A stretch of 64,000 nucleotides of DNA, from the NCBI GenBank assembly GCA_943327755.2, contig CALPYF020000023.1:1-64000 (forward strand), given 5' to 3'. Shown piece after piece: positions 49,789-58,153 of the stretch. The notes beneath the pieces are model-generated. The model was given only the letters and a program-made list of their open reading frames with translations. It was not told where the DNA came from and made no database searches. Numbering within the stretch: position 1 is the stretch's first letter; the number at the start of each line of letters is the position of its first letter. The position numbers were made by a program, and so were the translations under genes. The DNA is from Deinococcus hopiensis KR-140 (lineage in GTDB: Bacteria; Deinococcota; Deinococci; Deinococcales; Deinococcaceae).

Positions 49789-49913
49789 ACACACTCCGCT
49801 ACGGTGAGTGGGATGGTGGGGTTGCTGAAGACCTGCAGGGCGGTCCAGAGCAGGGCCGTCGTGGATTGGGTAGAGGGGTGGCGTGGCTCATGCGTGGGCC
49901 TGCAATTCCTGCC

Positions 49914-51281
49914 CTAGCGCTGACGTAGGGATGCCCTTGCGTCGGAGCAGGTGCTGCACTGGTGCTCGGCAGTCCACCAGCACCCTTCGGGGCAGGCCCA
50001 GTGCTCGGTACAGCCGCACGTGGCGCAGGCGCGCTCGCCGCTCAGGCGGCCGTAGGCGCGGCGCGCGGCGTCCTCGTCCATCCCGGCGTGGTACGCGCGG
50101 CCCTCGTGGACGGCCAGGCCGCTGCGGGTCAGCCCTTCGAGGGCGGCCCACACCTGCCATTCGGGCGCGCCGGGCAGCAGGGCGCGCGCCTGCTTGAGGG
50201 TCAGCGGGCCGCGCTGGTGGAGGTGGATGAGCAGCGCGGCCGTGCCCTGGTCGTCCAGTCGGCCGCCCTCGGGGTCAGGGTAGGCGTCGTGGTGCGCGCC
50301 GTCGAGCGTGCGGTGCGGCCAGCTGCGCCCGCTGGAGGTGCGGGTGCCCCTCTCATCGAAAGTGCCCCACTGCTTGAAGTGGAACGCGACGCCGGCACTC
50401 GCGCAGCGGTCGCGCAGCAGCCGGGCCCAGGCGGGCTGCATGGGCCGGGCGTGGCGGCCGCTTTCCCCACCGGCGATCACCCAGTGCAGGGTGGAGGCCA
50501 TGCGGGCGTGGCACTCGCTGCGCGGCATGACGCCCTGCCCTTCACAGCCGCTGCACGTCTCGTCGCTGGTGGTGCCGTACGCGGCCGGGTCGATCTCTTC
50601 CGGGCAGTGGTCGAAGTGCAGCCAGGGCAGCAGGTCGAGCTCGCCGAGCAGGGGTTCGCAGGAGAGGAAGCGCACGGCCGCGGGCGTGGCCAGCAGCGCC
50701 GGGACGCGCGCCTCGGCGGCCGCCTGGTGCTCGGTGCTGGTGCCGAGCCAGAGGCCGGGGTGCGTGAGGGGGCCCGGCGCGTCCCGGAAGGTAACGCTGG
50801 CCGGCGCGGCGCCGGGGAAGGGCAGGGCGGCCATGGCCGCGGCGATCAGCGCGCGGCGTCCGGGGTGCGTGAGGTACGCCTGGAGGCGCTGGGGGCGTTT
50901 GGTGAGCACCTGAAACACGTGGCCTCTGGCGTCGGCGGCGAGGAACATCACGGCGAACGCGCGGTCGAGGAACGCGTCGGGTACGTCCTCGTGCAGGAGG
51001 TCGGAGACGGAGTTCACGAAGATCCGCTGCGGTTTGGTCCAGCGCAAGGGGATCAGGAGCCGCTCGGGCAGGAGTTGCAGCTGGTGGAAGGGCCGGGCGT
51101 ACTGGGGGACGTTCTGCAACTGGCCGTTCTGGTAGGCGATGTGCCGCTGGTTGTGGAGTTCGGCGGCGTAGCAGTGGCGGCAGCCTTCGCTGACGGCGCC
51201 GCCGGGCAGGGTGGGTTTGGTGCAGCCGACCGTGGGATTCCAGGTGCGATCGGTCCAGCTGATCTCGGTGTCTCCGGGCAT
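49914..51281 (-). CDS. Phage Gp37/Gp68 (DUF5131) family protein
   Basis: The 455-aa protein opens ISWTDRTWNPTVGCTKPT and has GCRHCYAAEL, VNSVSDLLHEDVP, FQVLTKRPQRL, WLGTSTEHQ and WVIAGGESGRHARPM, the conserved boxes of Gp37Gp68/DUF5131, a family with Cys clusters like radical-SAM-type enzymes whose role is unknown. The C-terminal 100 residues add a winged-helix-like part and a Cys-rich end (CATCGC, CSTC). It lies downstream of the primase genes in one operon and is common on phages and plasmids. Confidence 0.85.
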   Translation of the reverse strand: MPGDTEISWTDRTWNPTVGCTKPTLPGGAVSEGCRHCYAAELHNQRHIAYQNGQLQNVPQYARPFHQLQLLPERLLIPLRWTKPQRIFVNSVSDLLHEDVPDAFLDRAFAVMFLAADARGHVFQVLTKRPQRLQAYLTHPGRRALIAAAMAALPFPGAAPASVTFRDAPGPLTHPGLWLGTSTEHQAAAEARVPALLATPAAVRFLSCEPLLGELDLLPWLHFDHCPEEIDPAAYGTTSDETCSGCEGQGVMPRSECHARMASTLHWVIAGGESGRHARPMQPAWARLLRDRCASAGVAFHFKQWGTFDERGTRTSSGRSWPHRTLDGAHHDAYPDPEGGRLDDQGTAALLIHLHQRGPLTLKQARALLPGAPEWQVWAALEGLTRSGLAVHEGRAYHAGMDEDAARRAYGRLSGERACATCGCTEHWACPEGCWWTAEHQCSTCSDARASLRQR

Positions 51282-51282
51282 G

Positions 51283-51516
51283 TCAGGGGGTCTCCGGCGC
51301 GTCGATCCAGTATTCGGCCTTGCGGCCGTGCCCGGGCTGGGAGTGGTGGATCAGGCCGCGCTGCTTGAGGTGGTAGGCGTGGTTGCCGACCGTGTGGGAG
51401 TTCAGGCCGGTTTCGACCGCGACTTCATCGGCGGTGGTCTTGACGCCGGGGAATTCGGCAATCGCGGCGTACACGGTGGCGATCTTGCTGCCTGGGCGCA
51501 GGGTGGGGGCGCTCAC
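51283..51516 (-). CDS. Small winged-helix protein
   Basis: The 77-aa protein (SKIATVYAAIAEFPGVKTTA then LNSHTVGNHAYHLKQRGLIH) has a clear winged-helix pattern. GTG 51516 overlaps the upstream stop (GTGA) and its own stop lies 1 nt before the DUF5131 ATG, so it sits in a tight operon. Confidence 0.65.
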   Translation of the reverse strand: MSAPTLRPGSKIATVYAAIAEFPGVKTTADEVAVETGLNSHTVGNHAYHLKQRGLIHHSQPGHGRKAEYWIDAPETP

Positions 51517-52064
51517 GCGTCCTCCCGGGGGGCGGGGCGCTGCTGCCCGTCGAGCGTGAAGGCGAGTTCGCGGCGGGCGTGGGCGGCGCCGCGCAGGTGG
51601 TGGGCGAGGTCGGTCAGGGCGTAGACGCGCAGGTCCTCCTGGAGGAGCGTGGTCAGGGTGTTGCCCGGCGTGTGCAGAACCGCGCCCGCTTCCTGCTCAG
51701 CCTGCGCGGCCCGGCGCTCGTCGGCGTCGGCCTCGGCGCGCAGCGTCTCGGCACGCCGGATCAGGGCCTCCTGGGTGAGGGCGGCCCTGAGGGCGGTCAC
51801 GGCGGCGCGCTGCTCGGGCGTCCAACTGTCTTCGGGCGCGGCGCCCAGTGGGGCGAGGCACCCGAGGAACGCCGGGCCGCGCCGCAGTTCGCCGGTGTCG
51901 CTCAGGAACCGGCAGATGTAGTCCAGGCGGTCGGTGCTGGCGATGACCACGGGGGTCCAGGCGTGGCCGTGCAGGGGATTGACCTGCCACGCGAGGTCGC
52001 CGGGTTGGAAGTCCGGGCGGGCGGCGGCATGCAGCTGGTCGTGCTGTGGGGCGGGACTGGGCAT
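51513..52064 (-). CDS. Hypothetical protein
   Basis: The 183-aa protein has a strand-rich start (GDLAWQVNPLHGHAWTPVVI) and then a charged coiled coil (AETLRAEADADERRAAQAEQ). Fourth gene of the primase operon. Unknown function. Confidence 0.6.
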   Translation of the reverse strand: MPSPAPQHDQLHAAARPDFQPGDLAWQVNPLHGHAWTPVVIASTDRLDYICRFLSDTGELRRGPAFLGCLAPLGAAPEDSWTPEQRAAVTALRAALTQEALIRRAETLRAEADADERRAAQAEQEAGAVLHTPGNTLTTLLQEDLRVYALTDLAHHLRGAAHARRELAFTLDGQQRPAPREDA

Positions 52065-52113
52065 GTGAGCTCCTGTGGCGCGCGGTGGGGGCGCGCGCCG
52101 GGCGGGGGTGGGG

Positions 52114-52470
52114 TCAGCTGGCGTGGCGTTCGATGCGGGCCTGCCGGAGCGTTTCGGTGGTCAGGGCGTCCAGCAGGCGGATGACGGTCTGGCGGTCGCC
52201 GTTGGTGCAGCTTTCGGCCAACGAGTCGATGGTGGGGGTGGGGGCTGCGGGGCGCGTGGGACCGCGCAGCGCCTGCACCTGCCGCTCGTACTCGGCGGGC
52301 GTGATCTCACGCACGGGCCCCATGTTCCCCCGGATGACAGCGTGGTAGTAGATGGGGTCGGTGGTGTACCCGCCCATGAGGGGATTGAAGGCCTGGACGC
52401 TGATCAGGTCGTGCGTGGGCGTGGTGTCGAGGCGGACGGGGACCTGGCCGACGAGGTAGTAGGTGATCAT
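52114..52470 (-). CDS. Hypothetical protein
   Basis: The 118-aa protein starts MITYYLVGQVPVRLDTTPTH and overlaps the previous gene by ATGA. Helical C-terminus (QTVIRLLDALTTETLRQARI). Unknown function. Confidence 0.6.
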   Translation of the reverse strand: MITYYLVGQVPVRLDTTPTHDLISVQAFNPLMGGYTTDPIYYHAVIRGNMGPVREITPAEYERQVQALRGPTRPAAPTPTIDSLAESCTNGDRQTVIRLLDALTTETLRQARIERHAS

Positions 52471-53073
52471 GTGGGGGCTCCGGCGGTGGGGAGAGTGAAG
52501 AAGTGCTGCACGACGCTCAGGCCGCTGGAGCAGTAGTTGACGCCCTCGTGGTTCGTGTTGGGGTGCTGCCTGCGCGTGGTGGTGAGCAGGATGGTCTCGA
52601 CGCGGTCGTGGAGGCCGTCGCGGTGGAGTTGCTGGGCGACCTGCCCGGTGACGTCGCGGAGCCGGGCGCGCTGCCCGGGGCCGCCGCTCACTTCGGGGCC
52701 GTGAGCGAGGCCGGAGAGCGTCCAGGGCAGGGCGAGGGATTCGGCGAGGGTGGGCACCGCGCGGCCCGGTGGGATCAGGCTGAGGGTGACGCCGCCGCGT
52801 TCGTAGGTGGCGCGCCCGGTCTGCATCCATGCGCCGCTGGCGGTGCGGTAGGGTTGGCCGTGCTCGTGGGTGGGCACGTAGCCGAGGCGCAGCAGTTCAC
52901 GCCGGGTGGGGTCGGCTTCGAGCACGGGGCGCATCAGGGCGCTGAGGGCGTCGTCGTTGGCGGTGCGCTGGGCGCTGAGTTCGGCGGTGGTCAGGTGCCG
53001 TGGGGGGGTGGTTGAGGGTCTGCCATTTGGCGTCGTGGGCCGCTTCGATGGCGGCGAGGTCGGGGGCCGTCAC
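52467..53073 (-). pseudogene. Hypothetical gene with a frameshift in a C7 run
   Basis: GTG 53073 overlaps the primase stop (GTGA) and opens MTAPDLAAIEAAHDAKWQTL. At a run of seven C (53002-53008 on the other strand as G) the coding signal moves by one base to RHLTTAELSAQRTANDDALS and continues to 52467. Removing one C restores a 201-aa protein. ATG 52934 could start a shorter product. A homopolymer error is likely, but a programmed slip cannot be excluded. Confidence 0.6.
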
Positions 53074-54050
53074 TGGCCGTACCCCCTCTGCCAGCCGCTG
53101 CGGGCGGCGCGGCGGTAGGCGCTGCGCACGGAGTCGGTGAATTCGCGCTCGGTGTAGGGGGACACGTCGCCCTTGGTGTCGCTGCTGGGAAAGAGGCTGA
53201 CCAGGGTGGCGTGGCACATCAGGGTTTCACCTTCGGTGTAGCCGTTGTCGCGCATCTGGCAGGCGAACCAGAATCCGGCTTCGTTGCGGCCTTTGCCGCC
53301 CCAGGCGAGGTCTTCGGTGCGTTTGAGGATCGGGTCCAGGGGGGGGCGCTGGTCGTTGTCGCTGAAGGTGGGCGCGGCGACGTGGGTGGGTGCGGGGGCG
53401 GGCTGGGGGGCGGGTGGGGTCAGGCCGAGCACTTCGCGGAAGCGGCAGGCGCGTTCGCCGTCCATGAGGAGTTCGGGGATGGCGGCGATGGGGAGGAACT
53501 TGCGCTCCTCGGTGCGCTGGTACTGGCCTTTGCCGGTGATGGTGGTGGGGGGCAGGAGGATGTAGCCGCCGTCGCCGCGCACGTCGATGCCTGCGGGGAG
53601 GCGCAGGGCGTCGTCCTTGATGCCGCTGGCTTTCATGGTCTTGACGTGGTGGCCGGGGTGCTTGACGTAGATGTGCGCGCCGCCGGAGGGGGTCAGGACG
53701 TGGGGCCGCCAGTTCAGGTGCGCGAGGGTGCCCAGGCCGTCCTGATCGAAGTCGATGCCGACGATGCCGCTGATCTGGCCGGTGACGACGGCGAAGCCGG
53801 TGACGCCGTGCTGGGTGACCCATTCGGTCACTTCGGCTTCGGTGGCGCGGGTGGTCTGGAATTCGGCCCAGGTGGGGATGTTGATGGGGCGGCCGCCGCG
53901 CTCCTCGCGGCGGCTGTGGCCGGTGCCGTGCAGGGCGTGGAAGTGGGGTTTCTTGGCGCGGGGGCCGTCGGTGTTGACGGGGATGATGCTCAGGCCGCTG
54001 CCGAGGTAGCGCAGGGCGGTATCGAGAATCTGCGTGTGGGCGCGGTTCAT
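53070..54050 (-). CDS. Bifunctional DNA primase/polymerase (prim-pol) domain protein
   Basis: The 326-aa protein matches the prim-pol (AEP) family: YLGSGLSIIPVNTDG then KKPHFHALHGTG near the N-terminus, GIVGIDFDQDGLGTL (metal-binding DxD-like), TPSGGAHIYVKHPG and GIDVRGDGGYILLPP. Such proteins make primers for plasmid and phage replication. No helicase domain follows, so a host or other plasmid helicase would be needed. It heads an operon of six genes behind a CGTGG promoter. Confidence 0.85.
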   Translation of the reverse strand: MNRAHTQILDTALRYLGSGLSIIPVNTDGPRAKKPHFHALHGTGHSRREERGGRPINIPTWAEFQTTRATEAEVTEWVTQHGVTGFAVVTGQISGIVGIDFDQDGLGTLAHLNWRPHVLTPSGGAHIYVKHPGHHVKTMKASGIKDDALRLPAGIDVRGDGGYILLPPTTITGKGQYQRTEERKFLPIAAIPELLMDGERACRFREVLGLTPPAPQPAPAPTHVAAPTFSDNDQRPPLDPILKRTEDLAWGGKGRNEAGFWFACQMRDNGYTEGETLMCHATLVSLFPSSDTKGDVSPYTEREFTDSVRSAYRRAARSGWQRGYGQ

Positions 54051-54063
54051 GAATCCTCCGAGT

Positions 54064-54119
54064 GGGGCCTTGCTTCCCCTTTGTTTAGAAGTTTACCACG
54101 TATCGTATCAGGGGTGCAA
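54064..54119 (-). promoter_or_regulatory. CGTGG promoter with leader hairpin for the primase operon
   Basis: -35 TTGCAC (54114-54119), 18-nt spacer ending ACGTGG, -10 TAAACT (54090-54095). Leader stem GGGG/CCCC (54064-54079) with RNA loop AAGCAAGG. Confidence 0.75.
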
Positions 54120-54309
54120 GCCCGTGCACTGCGTCTGACACGCGCGCAGCCCGGGACGCGCCCACCCCTGCCCGGCCACCGGCGCCGCCGGGCGCGCCCA
54201 CCCACCTTCACCCCTCACAGGATCTGTTCCGCCGCGCCCGGCGCCCACCTCCAGCCCCGGCACGTCACCTGCGCTTGCCCCTGAGCGTGTGATCGGTCAC
54301 CATTCCAGC

Positions 54310-54915
54310 ATGGACGTGCTGCCCCCAGCCCGCGCCGCGGGTAAACCCACCGCGCCGCCGCTGTCCCCTTTCCCTCCCCTCAAGCCAGGCTTCCGCAGCC
54401 CGGCCGCCCTGTGGCAGGAGTACCACGCCCTTCCGAAAGCGCCCCTGATCGTCACCCTGCGCCCCGCCCTGCCCCTGCCCTCCCCTGCGAACCTCGACGC
54501 GCTGCTCGCCACGGCCGTGCTGCAGACCGAAGCGAGCCGCTGGCACCTGAACGACCGCCGCGAACGCGCCTGGGTCATCCCGCTGCCGCTCGCGCTCGTG
54601 GACGTGGTGCAGGTGCAGCGCGACCCGGACGCCCGCCTGCCCGTCTGGGCCACCTCCCCACTCCTGCCTGAAGGTGACGGGCTCGAGGCGGTCTGCCTGG
54701 GACACCTCGCCACCGTGCGGGGCCTGCTGCGCCACGTGCGGCAGGTGGGGCACGTGCCCGTCAGTGCCTGGACCGTGCGCGCCGCGACCATCGAGGTCAA
54801 TGTCGCGCTGGAAGCGATCCTGGAGACCCGGCCGCGCCCCGCGGCGCGCGGGCACAGCTGGGGCGGCTTCACTCCGCCGTACTGGCACCGGCCCTGGCAC
54901 CAGCCGCTGGCCTGA
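54310..54915 (+). CDS. Orphan protein with a Cas5/Csf3-like pattern
   Basis: The 201-aa protein has APLIVTLRPALPLPSPANLD then ALLATAV, PLPLALVDVV, VWATSPLLP and a C-terminal SWGGFTPPYW. The order (strand with short loop, LDALLA box, PLPL box, W-x-[AT]S box) recalls Csf3, the Cas5-type subunit of type IV CRISPR systems, and related RAMP proteins. No other cas gene and no repeat array are in the window, so this is a hint only. It may instead be a domesticated or unrelated protein. The convergent neighbour overlaps its 3' end by 47 nt. Confidence 0.5.
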   Translation: MDVLPPARAAGKPTAPPLSPFPPLKPGFRSPAALWQEYHALPKAPLIVTLRPALPLPSPANLDALLATAVLQTEASRWHLNDRRERAWVIPLPLALVDVVQVQRDPDARLPVWATSPLLPEGDGLEAVCLGHLATVRGLLRHVRQVGHVPVSAWTVRAATIEVNVALEAILETRPRPAARGHSWGGFTPPYWHRPWHQPLA

Positions 54916-55651
54916 GGGGCAGGGCGTCCATCGCCGCGCGCAGCGCCACGACCAGGCCGCTGCGCTGCGCGGCCCGGTCACTCAGCACCGAGGCCGCGTT
55001 CTCGTCTCCCAGCAGCGCGAGTTCATCCCAGCGGTACAGGTCCGTGGTCTGCCGGTACCCGGCCGGCGACAGGGACGCGAGGAACCGCTGCCCGGCTTCC
55101 TCCAGCGCCGCCATGGCCGGCGCCCGGTTGCGCCGGTACCCGGCCGGCAAGGGCCGCCCCCGCAGGAACTCGTCCAGTTCCGGCCCGAGATCGAGCGGCG
55201 CCCCGCGCGACTCGACCGTGAGACTCCGGCTGAAGTGCGCCCGGTGCCGCACGTGCGGCTCGTCCAGGTGGTACCAGGTGGTGCTGAACTGCATGTCGTG
55301 CCGGATCAGGTAATCGATCGCCGCGTAGTGCGCGTGGTCATGGTCGCCGATGTAGGTCACTGGGAGGTCCTCGCCGCGCTGCACGGCCTCCACGAGCGCG
55401 TGCCACTGCGCGACCAGCACGCGGGCCTCCTCCAGGTAGGGGCGCAGGCGCCCGGTACGTTCCTGGTCGTCCGCAGCGGCCAGGGCGTGGAAGTCCGCGC
55501 GCCGCATGGCTTTCCAGGGGCGGGGTGGCAGATCCGGGTAGGCCAGCTGCACCTCGGTGCGGTTCTGCCGCGCCGGGTAGAAATGCAGGGTGAACGGAAG
55601 GCCCCCGGTGGCGTCGTGGCAACTGCTGAGCGTGCGGGTCACGCCGCCCAT
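54869..55651 (-). CDS. Hypothetical protein
   Basis: The 260-aa protein (starting MGGVTRTLSSCHDATGGLPF) has an acidic-aromatic middle (DLPVTYIGDHDHAHYAAIDY) with a cluster of Asp and His that could bind metal. No known family. Its 3' end overlaps the convergent gene by 47 nt, which is unusual here. Confidence 0.6.
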   Translation of the reverse strand: MGGVTRTLSSCHDATGGLPFTLHFYPARQNRTEVQLAYPDLPPRPWKAMRRADFHALAAADDQERTGRLRPYLEEARVLVAQWHALVEAVQRGEDLPVTYIGDHDHAHYAAIDYLIRHDMQFSTTWYHLDEPHVRHRAHFSRSLTVESRGAPLDLGPELDEFLRGRPLPAGYRRNRAPAMAALEEAGQRFLASLSPAGYRQTTDLYRWDELALLGDENAASVLSDRAAQRSGLVVALRAAMDALPLRPAAGARAGASTAE

Positions 55652-55685
55652 GCTGCCACAGGCCGCGCGGCCGCCTTGACGCAGA

Positions 55686-56351
55686 TCAGCGCTTGACGGG
55701 CGGCTGCCCCAGGGCGGCGCGCACGCGGTCTTCAGCCTCGTCGAAGACCTTGCCGTACTTCTCGATGGTCTGGCGGAGTTTGGGCAGACGCGCCCGCAGC
55801 CACGCGTCGGTCTCGGCGGCTTTCTCCAGGTCTTGCAGGCGCAGCTCGCGCTTGTGCGCCTTCTCCAAGCGCTTGCGGTCGAAATTGATGGCGGTCACGA
55901 TGCCCGGCGAGTGCCAGTTCTGGATGCACTCACTGCCGACCCGGATGGTCCGGCCGGTCACCGTGTTGGTCAGTTCGAACCAGTAGTGGACTTTCAGGCA
56001 GCCGCACAGGTCGCACACGAGGGCGGTCATGGAGCGCCCGGCGCTGCGGCCGTACCTCCATTCCCGTACCGCCTCGTGCCACTCCTGGGCGACGCTGTGC
56101 CGCAGCAGGCCGCCGTGCATGCGAACGGCGTACGTCCGCGCGTGAGGCACGGACGCTTCGAGCGGATCGAAGCCGGCGGCGTCGTAGGCGACCATCGCGT
56201 CGGTGACGGCCTCGTGAGCGGCCGCGAGGGCGGCGGGGGCGGCTTTGGATTTCCGGAGGTGGTCTTCGCGCTTCAGGGCGTCCATCAGGCGGGCGTGCAG
56301 GAGGCGGGGGCTGGGCGTGGGGGCCGCTGGGGTGGGGGCAGGTGGCTGCAT
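55686..56351 (-). CDS. Hypothetical protein with a Cys-containing phage/plasmid-type module
   Basis: The 221-aa protein has VCDLCGCLKVHYWFELTNTV followed by IRVGSECIQNW, a CxxCG...GSxC module seen in many phage and plasmid proteins of unknown role, probably zinc-binding. The C-terminal third is a long charged helix (RKRLEKAHKRELRLQDLEKA). Third gene of the operon from 57222. Confidence 0.65.
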   Translation of the reverse strand: MQPPAPTPAAPTPSPRLLHARLMDALKREDHLRKSKAAPAALAAAHEAVTDAMVAYDAAGFDPLEASVPHARTYAVRMHGGLLRHSVAQEWHEAVREWRYGRSAGRSMTALVCDLCGCLKVHYWFELTNTVTGRTIRVGSECIQNWHSPGIVTAINFDRKRLEKAHKRELRLQDLEKAAETDAWLRARLPKLRQTIEKYGKVFDEAEDRVRAALGQPPVKR

Positions 56352-56367
56352 GGGCTCTCCGGGGGGC

Positions 56368-56395
56368 GGGACGGGGGCGGCGCGCGCCCCGTCCC
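56368..56395 (-). repeat. Intercistronic hairpin
   Basis: GGGACGGGG (56368-56376) pairs with CCCCGTCCC (56387-56395) between two genes of one operon, possibly stabilising or ending part of the transcript. Confidence 0.5.
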
Positions 56396-56403
56396 GGCAG
56401 GGG

Positions 56404-56910
56404 TCAGGCGCGCGGCAGCGCGGGCAGGGGGGTGTCCGTGAGGGGCAGCAGGGCCAGGGCGACGTAGCGGGCGTACGCGCGGCTCAGGTCGGCGGCCCAC
56501 GTGCGTGAACTGAGGTAGGCCAGCGCGTCGTCTTCCTGGTCGCTGTACCAGTCGCTGATAGGCATGCACAGCAGCCGCCCCGGGTCGGAGTGGGTGACGA
56601 GCTGGAAGCGCGTCACGTCGCCGTCATCCGAGTCTGCCGCGCGGTCGATGGCGCGGTTGGCTTCGCGTTCGAACGCCGCCCAGGGGAGGCAGGGTTCGGC
56701 GGCGTCGTCGTCGGCGCTGATGGCGGTGTAGACGCCGCATCCGTAGGCGGCGGCGCTGATCAGGTCGAGCGCGTCGGCTTCGGTGGGGTCGGCGTCCGTG
56801 GCGGGGCCGTGCTCGCGCCCGGCGGTGTCGAGGTAGGTGAGGGCGGCGTGCACGGCGGCGTAGGCGGCGGCGGCGAGGGTGGCGTGGGTGCGGGGTGCGG
56901 CTGCGGTCAT
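56404..56910 (-). CDS. Hypothetical acidic protein
   Basis: The 168-aa protein is rich in Asp/Ala (SADDDAAEPCLPWAAFEREA, RAADSDDGDVTRF), with a low pI, which recalls DNA-mimic or antirestriction proteins, but no family signature is seen. Second gene of its operon. Confidence 0.55.
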   Translation of the reverse strand: MTAAAPRTHATLAAAAYAAVHAALTYLDTAGREHGPATDADPTEADALDLISAAAYGCGVYTAISADDDAAEPCLPWAAFEREANRAIDRAADSDDGDVTRFQLVTHSDPGRLLCMPISDWYSDQEDDALAYLSSRTWAADLSRAYARYVALALLPLTDTPLPALPRA

Positions 56911-56927
56911 GTCGGCCTCCGGTGTGG

Positions 56928-56949
56928 GGGGCGCGTGTGGGCGCGCCCC
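56928..56949 (-). repeat. Intercistronic hairpin with CCCACA loop
   Basis: GGGGCGCG (56928-56935) pairs with CGCGCCCC (56942-56949); the RNA loop on the minus strand is CCCACA. Confidence 0.6.
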
Positions 56950-56958
56950 GGTGGGGGG

Positions 56959-57222
56959 TCAGTTGCTGAGGTCGGCGGCGCAGTCCTGGCACAGTCCGCC
57001 CCAGGTCGCGGGGACCGCGCAGCCCCGGCGGCACTGGCCGAGCTGGACGCGTTCGGCGGTGGCGCGGTCGCGCAGGACGGTGGCCTGGGCGTGGCGGATG
57101 CGGGCGAGGGACTGGAGGCGGGGGGTGTGGGCGCTGCCCATCTGGGCGGCGTTGCCAGCGGCGATGCTGGCCTGAGCGGCGCGGCGGGCGGCGTCGGTGT
57201 GGAGGGTTTCAGTGAGGGTCAT
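56959..57222 (-). CDS. Small protein with Cys-rich end
   Basis: The 87-aa protein is helical and ends GQCRRGCAVPATWGGLCQDC, a four-Cys pattern that could bind zinc. First gene of an operon behind a CGTGG promoter. Unknown role. Confidence 0.6.
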   Translation of the reverse strand: MTLTETLHTDAARRAAQASIAAGNAAQMGSAHTPRLQSLARIRHAQATVLRDRATAERVQLGQCRRGCAVPATWGGLCQDCAADLSN

Positions 57223-57237
57223 GTGGGCTCCTTCGCT

Positions 57238-57295
57238 GGGGGTCTTGCCTCCCCCAACTGTCAAAAGTTTACCACGCATCCTATAAAAATTGCAA
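57238..57295 (-). promoter_or_regulatory. CGTGG promoter with leader hairpin
   Basis: -35 TTGCAA (57290-57295), 18-nt spacer with TTTATAGGATGCGTGG, -10 TAAACT (57266-57271). Leader stem GGGGG/CCCCC (57238-57255) with RNA loop AGGCAAGA. Confidence 0.8.
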
Positions 57296-57356
57296 GAGAA
57301 TGCGCGCCGCGCTCCAGACCGGACCGTGACGCGCCCCCCTGCGGACACGGCGCGGC

Positions 57357-58028
57357 TTACGGCGCCGCCTGGTCGGCGCGGGGCAGCAGCCTCAGGTCCT
57401 TCAGGTCACGGGTGAGCCGCCGCACCTGCGCGCCGTGGACGTGCGGCAGCGTCAACACGAGGCCCGCCAGGACGCCCGTCAGCACCACGAGGATCAGGAA
57501 GATCTGCCCGGCCAGCTCGAAGGCCGCGGCCACGTCCGGTGAGGCCGGAAAGCCCAGCCCGGCGGGCGCCGCGCCGCTCACCATCAGGCCGCCGCAGGAC
57601 AGCGCGGCGCACCCGAACAGACGCAGCTGGAACGCCGGGGCAGCCGCGCCCGCGCGGGCGAGCAGCGTGACCCGGTGCAGGCGGGCGCGGACACGGGCCG
57701 GAACCGGCAGACCCTGCAGGGCCTGCGGCGCCGGCGGCGTCAGGGGCAGCGTGACGCGGTCGTCCGGGTCGAGGGTGGCCCAGGTGCCGCCGGGCAGGCG
57801 CCGCTCGACGCGCGTGGCCGTGGCGCGCAGGGCGTGGCCCCGCAGCCGGACGTGCAGGGTTCCGGGACCGGCGCGCAGGTCCGTCAGGGGCGCGCCGCAG
57901 CGCTGGCCCGCTTCGAGCAGCCGGTCATAGGCGCGCGTGAATTCGGCCGCTGCGCGCCCGTCCTGGGCGCTCAGGCGCCCGCGTTCCTGAGGGCTCAGGT
58001 CCTGCCGGGTGGGGTGGGGGTGACGCAT
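57357..58028 (-). CDS. Membrane protein
   Basis: The 223-aa protein has a soluble N-terminal half and then two hydrophobic helices (LFGCAALSCGGLMVSGAAPA and FLILVVLTGVLAGLVLTLPH), ending with a basic helix. ATG 58028 follows AAGGAGCGTCCCCC. No known family. Confidence 0.6.
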   Translation of the reverse strand: MRHPHPTRQDLSPQERGRLSAQDGRAAAEFTRAYDRLLEAGQRCGAPLTDLRAGPGTLHVRLRGHALRATATRVERRLPGGTWATLDPDDRVTLPLTPPAPQALQGLPVPARVRARLHRVTLLARAGAAAPAFQLRLFGCAALSCGGLMVSGAAPAGLGFPASPDVAAAFELAGQIFLILVVLTGVLAGLVLTLPHVHGAQVRRLTRDLKDLRLLPRADQAAP

Positions 58029-58094
58029 GGGGGACGCTCCTTGGGGCGGGTGTGGGGGCCTTCGGCCGCTCGATGCTACGCCGGGTGAGGCGGC

Positions 58095-58148
58095 GCGCGC
58101 CACGCAGGACGGGGCGCGCCGCACCGGCTCCCGTCCTGCGTGGCGCGC
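58095..58148. repeat. Perfect 19-bp inverted repeat
   Basis: Arms 58095-58113 and 58130-58148 are exact complements with a 16-nt GC-rich loop, just after the stop at 58154. It is probably a terminator; no T-run follows. Confidence 0.65.
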
Positions 58149-58153
58149 TGGCC

